Shown piece after piece: positions 43,676-53,289 of a DNA stretch of 64,000 nt (position 1 is the first letter of the stretch; every line of letters starts with the position of its first letter). A program made the translations under genes and the position numbers. Under the pieces are notes generated by a model, which saw only the letters and a program-made list of their open reading frames with translations, searched no databases and was not told where the DNA came from. This stretch comes from Anthonomus grandis grandis (taxonomy: Eukaryota; Arthropoda; Insecta; Coleoptera; Curculionidae): positions 35,274,227-35,338,226 of the forward strand of contig NC_065546.1 of NCBI RefSeq assembly GCF_022605725.1, in the 5' to 3' direction.

Positions 43676-46149
43676 GGGGAGGGTATGGGGCAAGTGAGAC
43701 ACCTTAAGGCTCTGCGGCGTATAACTTACTAAGTTTTAGAAATAAAAAAACTTCCATCGTTTGTAACACTAGTTGAATTGGTTTCAAACTAACATAATCT
43801 TAAAAATAAACTAAACATTAACTCTTTGGAAAAATATCAAACTTAAAACAAAAAAAGAAAAATGACTCTCTTGCCTCAAGTTATAGGGGTAAGTGAGTCC
43901 GAATGCTAATTAATCAACGATAATTGTCACAAACATAATTATTAGTACCTAGCTCATTATCGGAACAATCCTCATGTAACCAGGCACCACATTGCATGCA
44001 CATTATACATTCTTCATAACAAGTGTCTTCGTAGGTCTCTTGACAGTAAATGCATAATGTGTTTTTCTCTTCGTCCGGCATTGTTTTTATGTTGTGTTAT
44101 TTCTCTTCTGCTCTTGACGTGGCACTTTGCTTCTTTTGCTTAGAAATTCCTTCTTTTAATTTTTTTCCATTACTAGTACTTGTTCCTGCTTTTTCGTCTA
44201 GTTTCTTTTTTACTTGCTTAGCTTTAACTGGTTTTAATTTTTCTTCCAATTGATTTTTGTAAGGAGAACTGGTTATTATTTTAGATCCTTCTATGCGCCT
44301 AGATTTGGATTTGGCATTTTCTTTCTTGTGAGAGGGTTTTGGAACTGGGCTTAAAGTTGAAACTGAAACATAACTACATGATGGTTGCTCTTATTTAAAA
44401 TTGTTTACTAATTCTTTAGAAGTACTCTGGATATCATCTTTTCTCAACAAGACTTCATCACTTATTACGGGACCCTCGACGGGATTAATGTTTTCTGTCC
44501 TACATTCCTTTTGAAGAATGTTCTCGGCTGGCGCAAAGTCACTGTCTTGAAACACATCTGGATTATATGGGTAGATTCCTGTTTTTTCAAAACCCTTAAT
44601 AATATTTATTGGTGTAAAAGCCGTAATAAGCGCATTTTTAATAATAGGAGCCATATCATATTCTGTGATCCTAGAGCCTGTATGATTTATAAGCCAGTTA
44701 TCCATTTCTCCTACCAGATAGGTTTTAAATGGTCCAAAGACACTTACGTCCAGCTTGTTTGCAACTTATTTGATGTGTGAGGAGATAAAGTTATGATAGA
44801 AACTCCTGATTTTCTACCCAGGTTTACTAAAATAATGGACTTATGACTTGAATCAGTAGACTTGGACAGTCTGTTGTTGTTTTGGTGCAGCCTATAAAAT
44901 AATTTAAAAATTTGATAAATAGGTCGCAGGAAATCCTACTGCTCCAGGAAATGAACCGCTCAAAAAACCAGGATTCATTCGAACACAAGGGAAGACCATA
45001 AATGGTGGAATAAACGTACCTGTAGCGCTGACACAAGCTAATAAAGTTGTGTTTTTTCCTCTCTCTAAAGAAGTTAATCTTCCCACTTGCTTTCTTCCCT
45101 TTTCAGCTAAATTTTTTCCCGGTTTTTGAACGCAGGTAATCCCCGTCTCATCACAGTTAAAAATCCGATCCGACGGGAAATTAAACTTGTCCAAGGTCTT
45201 TTTTAAGTTTTGAAAAATATCATTAACCCTAGATTTGGAAAATCCTGTTACTCTTGCAATGCTGGTTGCTTCAGGTCTTCGAATGGGGAGGATTTTCTGA
45301 CGATTTAAAAATGAGCTCACCCAGTCTTTTTCTGCAAGTTTTCGATCTTTATTAAAAGGATAACTTATTTGATTGGCTTCAGCAAATTGAAATGCAATCC
45401 TTCGAAGATCTGTGGTCGAAAGTCCATAAAACAGTTTTTCCAACAAAATTATGTGTTCACATAATTCCTTTTCCATTTTTTCAGTGAATACGGGTTTGAA
45501 CCTGCCGTGGTTTACAAGTGGAGTGAGCTGTCGACGCTTTAATCGTGATTGTAAGGTGGTTCTCGGGAGACTAAAAACCACACTAGCTTTTTTAATTGAC
45601 ATCTCTTTATTTTGAATCGCTTCTAAGGCACCACGAATGGCATCTTCTGAGGATGATCCTTTTTGGGTTTTGCGCACGTAGTTACGCACCATTTTTCCTC
45701 TGCAATATATAATATATATTTATAAGAACTTTTTATACTACAGTGAGGTAAGTGAGTCATACTTGACTCACTTACCCCAATCGTTCTTAAAATATAAAAA
45801 TTTAAATCTTGAAAAGACTGATAATTGTGGCAACATTCTAAGCATAACGCGGTATTAAGCAAATATAGGGTTATGGTATGCACTTTATACAACATTAAGA
45901 AAATGCCTTTAAATTGGGGAAAATCCTTATTGATTCGCTTAAAATATTATAAAACAACTCGCAAAATTTAAATTTTTTTTAATATTTACCTTAATTTTAG
46001 TAATTTTCAGCTAAATGCTAAGGACACAATATGCGCTAATAGACATGTACACTACACTGCACTGATCATTGTCGTGCTATGATGCCGGTTGTTCGACATA
46101 TTTCTAGAAACGCACTTGCCCCCTATGATTCACTTGCCCCACTCTCCCC
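43676..46149 (-). mobile_element. Pogo-like transposon with PHD-like tail, 2.47 kb
   Basis: The left end GGGGAGGGTATGGGGCAAGT and the right end ACTTGCCCCACTCTCCCC are inverted and flanked by TA. The GGGG(C/T)AAGTGAG motif recurs inside both ends: GGGGTAAGTGAGTC at 43886, TGACTCACTTACCCC at 45765 with an inverse AAGTGAGTCA at 45749, and CACTTGCCCC at 46113. These look like transposase-binding repeats. It contains a long minus-strand transposase reading plus a Cys-rich C-terminus. It is inserted at the 3' edge of an old RT fragment. Confidence 0.9.
43905..45692 (-). pseudogene. Pogo/Tigger-like transposase with C-terminal PHD-like finger, damaged in the DDE core
   Basis: From MVRNYVRKTQKGSSSEDAIR (45692) the reading is open for 262 codons. 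A psq HTH (ASVVFSLPRTTLQSRLKR) comes first, then a CENP-B-type segment (GLSTTDLRRIAFQFAE, KDWVSSFLNRQ, IRRPEATSIARVTGFSKSRV) and RIFNCDETGITCV with catalytic D1. Frameshifts near 44900 and 44720 break the second block (DSSHKS) and the THTSNKLD block. Reading resumes in MDNWLINHTGSRITEYDMAP and IKGFEKTGIYPYNPDVF (44705-44570). A separate open stretch (about 44082-43912) reads CIYCQETYEDT, then IMCMQCGAWLHEDC and YVCD, a Cys-His pattern like a PHD finger. Such tails are known on insect pogo relatives. Confidence 0.85.
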
Positions 46150-46438
46150 TACCCAAATATGCTTCTCAAGTCTGATACCCCCATTATTAAAAATTAATAA
46201 ATAATATTGAAAAGACCAATTAATAATATTGAAAATATCCAAAGAAGACGGCAGAGTGTACCCGGAAACTGATTCTCCACACATAACTCTTGGCAAGATT
46301 TTCGTTTACTACACTAGAGAAAAGGCGGAAATTTGCTGATTTGTAGCTTTTATATAAATTGGTAAATAAGTTGATTGATTTGCCTGAAATGTCTGATCAG
46401 CTTGATTTTAATTTGCCTCGCATAATATCAGCCTAGAA
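46150..46438. other. Remnant of the interrupted RT element or unique sequence
   Basis: SDTPIIKN-like and QRRRQSVPGN-like readings near 46170-46270 may continue the RT relic of 42740-43670 on the other side of the pogo insertion. Too short to be certain. Confidence 0.35.
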
Positions 46439-47459
46439 CAGTGATGGCCAAACGTTTTTAATGGGGGGCCAAAAATTTAAGAAATTCTAAAGGACCAGAA
46501 TTATAGAAAATATGCATTTTGTGTCAAGATTTTAATCATAATATTATAAAAATATGACAGCATTACCCACAAATGTTACAAATTACCTTTTCCCTCAAAT
46601 AATATTTATTTCAACTTTTATTCGAAGGCCAAGCCATGGTAGACGTGTGAGACATATAGAATTATTTTTGATTTTCCATAATATTTTTGGAAGCAGGTTC
46701 CAGGTGTGACGAAGCAACTTTTAGCAGAAATTGTGTGAATGAGTGCGAAAAGGTGTTCAACAGTCAATCAGTTTATGATTGATTTTTTCCGCAATTTCGT
46801 GGTCGAAAAAATGTGTTCGCACACAAAGACGAGGCAAACATCGTCATAATTTTCTAAGCGTGAGCAATCATCTTTGGGAATTCAGATTTCGGCAGAGCTT
46901 CGTCGTCTCGTTTTATGGCATTCAAGAATAATTATTGCTTTAAATAGGTTTTACACTGCATTTCAATAATTTCCAAGTGCAATTCTGGATATGCATTTTT
47001 GGGTCTACATTAATCGCCATCGAGAAAATATTTAGCGATGATTGAATATTTTTAAAATATTGAAAGCTAGTTTCAAATTCTGTGTGAAGGAGAACGCCTG
47101 ACTGAATTCTTTTAGTTTGTTCTCACTCACAGGTGACATGGATTGTAAATTTGTAAACGTGGAAAGTGGGTTATATCATTCTTCGGCCTGCAGTTATAAA
47201 ATAGAAGAAGTTGAGTTTTAACATCTTATTTCAGACATCCCAAGCCTTACCTATAAATTGGTTCTTTTCTTGCAATTTTTTATTTACCTTGTAATTTATT
47301 ATTAGCCATCTTACTTTCGTATGGTAAAGAAGGTAAGAATATTCTGCGTCGACTTCAATCAGAAATTCTTGAAATTGTTGGTATACCAAGCCTTGAGATT
47401 AAATCGTATTAATTCATTTTGAAACCACATTACGATGGTCATTTGAAAGGTTTCCGGCC

Positions 47460-48060
47460 TTTAAAAAAAACATATTATTTCAGGCAGAACAAAAAATTAT
47501 TTCTCGATATAGTCTCCACACAAATTAATACATCTGATCAAACGCTTTTCCCAACTTTCAGGCCACCAGAAAAATAATCTTTGGGAAAACGTGAAAAATT
47601 CAGGCTTACTGCCTCTTCAATCTCAGTATTTGACCCATATTTTCTCTCTCCGAGAAAAATTTTGCAAGTTGGGGAACAAAAAAAAGTAGTCACTCGGAGC
47701 TAGGTCTGGTGACTACGATGGATGTTAAAGCAATTCGAACTTCAAATCTTCCAATTTCGCCATTGCGACCATGCACGTATTGACTCGCGTGTTGTACTGA
47801 TGAAACAGGAACTTCTTTGTGGTCATTTCTTCTTGAGCTTTAATAGGTCCAAGCCTTCAATAGGTCCAATAACGCCATAGGAATTATTGATGTTTTTTTC
47901 TTTTTTGAAGCTAATTAACCATAATTACAGCACGGCTATCCCAAAAAACTGTCGCCATCACTTTTCCGGCAGAAAGAATGACATTTGCCTTCTTCGGAGC
48001 AATCCACTGCTTTGACTGTTGTTTTGTCGACAGCAATTAATCGGCGTAAAAACTCAACAG
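47460..48060 (-). pseudogene. Mariner (DD34D-like) transposase fragment
   Basis: The minus-strand order is QWIAPKKANVILSAGKVMAT and VFWDSRAVIMVN (about 48015-47920), then TTKKFLFHQYNTRVNTCMVA and KLEDLKFELL (47825-47740). SPDLAPSDYFF (47725-47680; third catalytic Asp in APSDY) is followed by WPESWEKRLIRCINLCGDY (47580-47510). The APSDY context and C-terminal WxxCIxxxGDY pattern fit classical mariner/SETMAR-type transposases, not DD41D. Stops and frameshifts are present and the N-terminus is missing. Confidence 0.75.
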
Positions 48061-48074
48061 GATTCTTTTGGAAC

Positions 48075-48108
48075 CTTAGAACATTGAACGGCCTTTCAAT
48101 GTTCTAAG
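48075..48108. repeat. 34-bp palindrome made of two CTTAGAAC-family termini
   Basis: CTTAGAACATTGAA, CGGCC, then TTTCAATGTTCTAAG. Almost identical to the palindrome at 2442-2474. Here no flanking duplication is apparent (TTTGGAAC versus CATTTTCT). It lies directly behind the nested mariner fragment. Confidence 0.75.
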
Positions 48109-48902
48109 CATTTTCTGATGAAAAAGACCTGAATACCCTCGCCTTTCCATCGCCATTCTTACAATCCCCAATAACAAAAAGGTTCAATAAATTCATGATC
48201 TAATAATCCAGTATTGTAAATTTTTGTACTTAAATCTATATCAAAGTTTATAAAAAAGTTATCAATCACAGTTGCCGTAGTGTTGCAGTATCTTGTTGGG
48301 GAATGTATTAATGGTACAAAGTTATATGAGGAAAATACATCAATCAGGTTGTGCTTGGGCTTACTATCCTGTATTAAATCAATATTAAAATCGCGTTGAT
48401 GACATTTGTGAATAATCGAAACAATGTTGTTAATAACCTTTCTAGTTTTGCGAATAAGATATCGAGATTTGCATGTGAGCTGCAGTATATACTAGGCAAT
48501 TATATATTTTGTTCTATTTATTCTAAAACTACTCACACAATGTTCAAAGATCTTTGGGATGTTTGCAACCTTCATAGAAATTGTTGACTGCTTTAGGTTA
48601 TCCTTAAAAAGTAACATGGTTCCTCCACCACCAACACCATCACTGCGGCAATACATATATGTATGTGTGATTTGAAAAAAAATTATTGAAACTATTTGCT
48701 TTCTAATGTTTATTTTTTCTAAGTTTTACTAACTCAGAGTGAATAAGGCTTTGGCAATAACCCTCTTTGGGACAATAAAGCTACTTTTTTAATTTGAATA
48801 AAATCTATTTTAAACTTTTCGACCGTTAAAACGTAATTGAAGCGGGTCATATACCATGTCCATTGTCCATGTACCCTCACTGGCGTACGTTGCCCATCGC
48901 TA

Positions 48903-49329
48903 GTCTAAAACAAATAAATATCAATAAACTTTCTCCACTGCATATAGCGTGTGACGCATATAATTTTGTTTAGGATCAATGTAAAATTTTAAACTGTAGT
49001 AGTTTCTAAATCGCAAATGTTCTTGTATTTTATATGACTGTAATTTTATCTCTTTTTTTGTATTGATAATTTTTGTGTTATATCATTAATATTTTTTATT
49101 GTTTTTCCTTCACACTCAATAGTTATACGTAAATCTGTGGAGTGTTGTAATAAAATAAATAATCACATTATTTCCGATTCCCTTTATAGCATTTAAATAA
49201 AAACAACCGAAGACTGAAAGACGACAAAAAACGCAGAAAAACATTACCCTTAAATCTGATTTTTATACACTTTTGTAAACATATAACTACTATTCCTCAT
49301 CATTAATAATATCATATAATATTCTATCC
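48903..49329. other. No gene recognised
   Basis: AT-rich sequence leading into a GC-rich promoter-like block. Confidence 0.4.
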
Positions 49330-49747
49330 ATCACATTAGTCCACGATACGAAAATAACACGGCGAAAACGGCGGCGCTGATCTAAAAATACACCGGAAAA
49401 ACTTATTTGAAAATTCGCGCTGACGGTTGTTATAGTTATTCCTTCGCTTGTTCCTGCGGCGCGGCGCTCTCGCGATCGGTGGCAAATAAAAAAAAAGTGC
49501 AGCAATTAGTCCAATCAGTGTTAAGTAACAAGTGCGTGCAACAGGAAAAACCGGAAGAAGTTTACGTGTGCGCCGCCGCTGGTTTTGAAAGTGTTTTTGT
49601 TGCGCCGACCCTGTTTTTCTTTAATTAGTTAGTTAGGTAATCATCGGTGGGGGAAGTACCCCGGGGTGCAGATTCAGTATTATTATTTTAACTCATTCCC
49701 TTTTGTACGATTTTTTGTTAAAATCATTTGTTTACAATTAAAGCAAG
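49330..49747 (+). promoter_or_regulatory. CpG-rich promoter / 5' UTR candidate
   Basis: CpG-dense sequence (ACGGCGAAAACGGCGGCGC at 49359; CTGCGGCGCGGCGCTCTCGC near 49455; GTGCGCCGCCGCTGG near 49568) in otherwise AT-rich surroundings. An initiator-like CCAATCAGTGTTAAG is at 49511. It could be one leader exon, or be split at TTAG/GTAATC near 49635. A coding start follows at 49748. No transposon similarity. Confidence 0.5.
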
Positions 49748-49801
49748 ATGTCAAAAAGTATGAAGAAAAGGTTTCCTTCTATTACCAGTATTGACGAAAA
49801 G
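49748..49801 (+). CDS. Candidate first coding exon, unknown host gene
   Basis: ATG opens MSKSMKKRFPSITSIDEK and the exon ends exactly at a GTAAGT donor (49802), phase 0. The bases before the ATG (TTTACAATTAAAGCAAG) could alternatively be a splice acceptor. In that case this would be an internal exon in phase 0, compatible with the donor at 27842. The short basic N-terminus does not identify a family. No downstream exon was recognised, because copia and mariner insertions follow. Confidence 0.5.
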
Positions 49802-50159
49802 GTAAGTTTTCATCTTGGCGTGAATGACTCCCATCAAATTTACCCTATTGTACCTACAATACACACAAAGATATGTGAGAGTCATACCTACTATATTGAT
49901 CCAAGTATTCAAGGGAGCTTAATGGGCAATGTTGTAATTTATTTAATAATAAAAGGGGTCTTTAAAAAGAAATGACCGTATCAACCGGGATTTGTTTTCC
50001 GAAATGTCGACGGGATCTTTGGCGACCGTCCAAAATGTTGTTGGACTGTAACACATATTGTGTTGACCAACAAAAACTAAACAACAGTGGCGTTTATAGT
50101 TTTTATTCGAGTATTATTATTGGCAGGGAAAAGAGAGGGCTAGACAATACAAAGAACTG
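49802..50159. other. Presumed intron, no gene recognised
   Basis: Unique sequence up to the LTR boundary. It contains a partly palindromic AACACATATTGTGTT at 50049. Confidence 0.4.
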
Positions 50160-50332
50160 TGTTGATAAAAGTTTAATTAAAATCTGAGAACAAACTTTTA
50201 TTATCAGCTAGGTTATAAGCACCCATAGGCACATGACTCCTCATAACAGAGGAGACAGAGGAGTAAGGTCGAATTTATCTAGCACTCACTTGGCGGAATA
50301 ATTGCGGAATAATATCTTAAATACTTTCAACA
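50160..50332 (-). repeat. copia 3' LTR
   Basis: On the minus strand it begins TGTTGAAAGTATTTAAG and ends TTTTATCAACA, with an AATAAAAGTTTG polyadenylation-like signal inside. Perfect 6-bp inverted tips TGTTGA/TCAACA. Confidence 0.8.
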
Positions 50333-50360
50333 GCCTTTCTATTTAAAATACTTCAAACCC

Positions 50361-52316
50361 TCATAGTTACATATAACTAAGTTTTCTTCCTATCAACTGC
50401 TCAACTTCTGCCTTCGTGAGTGAATCATCTGTTGAAACATATTTCAACTCCAAAAGCCTTATCTGTTCTTTCAAAAAATGGTTCCTAACATCTATGTGTT
50501 TGGTTCTTGCATATATTGCAGTTTTGAGCTCCTTGATTATCCACGTAGAGTCAGTCCTCTAAGTAAAGGCTCTTCACTAAGCTTTCTCAACAAAAAAGCC
50601 TCTTGAGCTGCCATGCTTATAGCCATATATTCATTTCCTGTGGTTGAAAGTGCAACTATGACTTGTCTCCTTGTTGCCGATGGAATTGCAGCAATCAAGA
50701 AAACATAGTTAGTCACCGACCTACGATCACTAACAGTGCTGGCCAGTCAGCATCAGTAAAACTACCTGACTTCTCTTCAAAACATTCTGTACTGTACTCT
50801 GTACTCAACAACTCCAATCTGTACTGTGTTGTTTCTCTCAAGTATCTAAGGAAACGCTTGGTTGCAGTCCAATGTATTGGCCCCGGAACTTGTGTAAATT
50901 TTCTCACATTATTCACAGCATATGAAATGGCATACTTGTATTGCAAACAACAGGCCCTCTACAGCTACTTGAGCCATTTTCTCAATGTCGTCTTCACTTT
51001 TTGGAGTCCTTCAGACCCTGGAGTCTTTCCGATCCTGTTGAACAGCTTTTCTCTGAATAAGGCTGGACTATCAACAGAATTACAATCCCACGTTTTCTAT
51101 TTTTTAATTGTCTCTTCAATGTACAACTTCAATGTTCAACTAGATCTTTTTGGCTTTACTGTCACTAGTGATCTGCATGCCCAATACAATCTTGCCTATC
51201 CAATATATTTCAACTGTTAAAACTGATACATCAGTTTACTCTTCAAACTGTTTTTCAGTTTACTGTTCTTAGAAAAAGTCATCAAGTCGTCGACATAAAA
51301 AATGGTTACTGTGATTCTATAGTAAATACACAAATTAGTTTTGGAATGCGTTAGCTGACAGTTCTTTAGATATTCTTCAAGTTTAAGATTCCAAATTCTA
51401 CTGGCTCGCTTCAGTCTATAAAGGGATTTACGCCGTCTACAAGTTTTTGTTTGGTGCTGCAAAACCTTTAGGCTGTAGCATTTAGATCTGCTCTGTAAGA
51501 TCACCCTGCAAAAAAGCTGTAACTGCATCAAGCTGATCAATATCGAGATTATATTTGGCAGCTATTGCACGTAGATATCTTATGGAGGTATACCTGACTA
51601 CTAGAGAGTATATTTCCTTGTAGTCCACTCCCTTTTTTTGACTGCCTTTTGTTTCACTAAATTTAATGGTATGTCATGATCTTTAATAAAAATCATCCCT
51701 TTATAATACCAAAGGCCCTGTTGATATACGTCATTACCACCAGATCTCATACACTGGAGGTGTTTTTTCAGCTCCTTTGATACCTTTCTTTACCTTGAAC
51801 ACCCACTTGCATTTTAAAAACTTCTTGTCTGCTGAATATTCAACCAGCTCCCAAGTTTTATTCTCTAATAAGGCAGAATATTCTTCGGCCATAGCCGCAT
51901 GCCATTGGTCACAGTCTAGTCTACTTAAAGCCTCCTCTATAGCCTCCTCTATAATCTGCGAATTCTGCTATAGTGGCATAGCTTACGTCATAATTATCTA
52001 AGCTCCTTGGTGGCTCTTTGTCACGCTGACTCCTTCTTATTTCTTGTTCAGAAAACAGAACCTCCTCTTCTAGAACATAGTTTTTACTCACTATGCTTTC
52101 TTCTCCATCTGAAGCACTTGACTCTGGCTCAGAATATATATCATTTTCGGCTAGCTCATCCTGTGGGTCAGGTTCCAGTTCAAGTACTGTCAGCTCTGTG
52201 TCCTCTGGAAATACAAAAAGGCATTTTTCAGCTTTATCTCTTACATTTTTGAGGAACATACTGCCCTTCTCTTGTTCAAGAAATACAACATCTCTAGATT
52301 TAAAAAACATTACCAT
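50361..52316 (-). pseudogene. copia pol (integrase tail, RT, RNase H), broken
   Basis: From 52316 downward: integrase C-terminal SRDVVFLEQEKGSM, the acidic linker, and RRSQRDKEPPRSLDNYDVSY. RT follows with HAAMAEEYSALLENKTWELV (about 51910-51840), VDYKEIYSLVVRYTSIRYLRA and DIDQLDAVTAFLQGDL. The catalytic block is IFYVDDLMTF near 51310-51280. After a deletion come YAISYAVNNVRKFTQVPGPI, HWTATKRFLRYLRETTQYRL and ALSTTGNEYMAISMAAQEAF (RNase H, about 50660-50600). Several frameshifts and stops are present. The YVDD catalytic pair survives in this copy. Confidence 0.85.
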
Positions 52317-52320
52317 TTAA

Positions 52321-53289
52321 AGTTCTATTATCGAATAGAAAACAAATCCTAATAATACGACAATTATAGAACTATTGACAGATTCAGTAATGTAGTAAAT
52401 AACAGGATCCCAAACTCACTAATTGGTAAAATATAAAACTAATAGTAGGAGTAAATTAAATGGTTAAACAATTAACAATTTAATTATTCTACCTAAAAGA
52501 ACAGATTTTAATATGCCTGCTCTATATATGAGCAGGCAATCTTTCTTAGACAAATTGGTGCTATAATGGTTCAAATTGTCTTCTTGTATGGATGTAGGGA
52601 ACCGCAAAATTCAAAGCTGATAAGAGATTTGAATTGTCAATTTGAGTGTTGTTTATTTTAAATAACACTAAACTCCTACAAACAGCAGGCAGATTGATGA
52701 AATGACATAAAGTGCATTAAACCGTGAAAGGAATTACTGATGACTGAATCTCCTCTCAGGGTATACACCACCATAACTTAAAGCGTTTGGGACACCATTA
52801 TGATGCGTACAGTAGGCGTGATTTAACTATGGAGTTAAACAAATTTATTCTGCTTGAAGTATTACAAAATAGTTGGTACTCTGAAAAAAATAATTCTGAT
52901 TAGGTAAAGTAAGATGCTTAATTGAATCAGGTTATCATAGATGCAGATCTCAAAGGCCTGAGAAAACTTGCTCAAAATGAAGATTGGGTAGACTCCAGAC
53001 TTAAAGACAGGGCAAATTTTTGCTTGTTTCCAAACCTAAAGAAAAATGCTTGTGTGTAGTGACAAATTGAAAAGTATAAAGCAAAACCACGATGATAATA
53101 CATCAACATGATTCAACTCAAAAATATTAATAATTTGAGTAGCAGATTATACATACATGACTAAAATTATCTGTGGGGGAATCGAAAAACAATAATTGTT
53201 ATTTTAATCAATTTAATCAATTCTTTCTTGTTGTATAAATTTCCAAAATTTCTTGAAATCATGATGTATAGAATTTTCGGTATTTGTTG
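52321..53289. other. No gene recognised
   Basis: AT-rich; a small inverted pair CCTGCTCTATATATGAGCAGG at 52517 forms a hairpin. The copia 5' LTR was looked for here and not found. Confidence 0.45.

Larger units (their letters stand above)
46439..48902 (-). mobile_element. hAT-superfamily element with nested mariner fragment
   Basis: The left end CAGTGATGGCCAAACG and the right end CGTTGCCCATCGCTA are imperfect inverted repeats of the hAT type (C/TAGxGATGG). Flanks GCCTAGAA and GTCTAAAA differ by two transitions, consistent with an aged 8-bp duplication. A hAT dimerisation (hATC) motif is readable on the minus strand near 46830-46740 as FSTTKLRKKSIIN, then a stop, then LTVEHLFALIHT. The remainder of the transposase is unreadable. 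A mariner fragment occupies 47460-48060. Confidence 0.7.
50160..52316 (-). mobile_element. Ty1/copia LTR retrotransposon, 5'-truncated copy 1
   Basis: Minus-oriented. A 173-bp 3' LTR (50160-50332) has TGTTGA...TCAACA ends and is preceded by a purine tract. Then come RNase H, RT and the integrase tail on the minus strand. The 5' half (gag, protease, most of integrase, 5' LTR) is missing. The 50361-52250 part is duplicated at 57147-59048. Confidence 0.85.

Noticed and set aside
49290..49505. Arg-rich minus-strand ORF over the CpG block
   Set aside because: No splice or domain support; composition-driven ORF in a CpG-rich region.
50663..51220. 185-codon plus-strand ORF, also found at 57449-58078
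   Set aside because: It is duplicated only because it is antisense to duplicated copia pol; no domain of its own.
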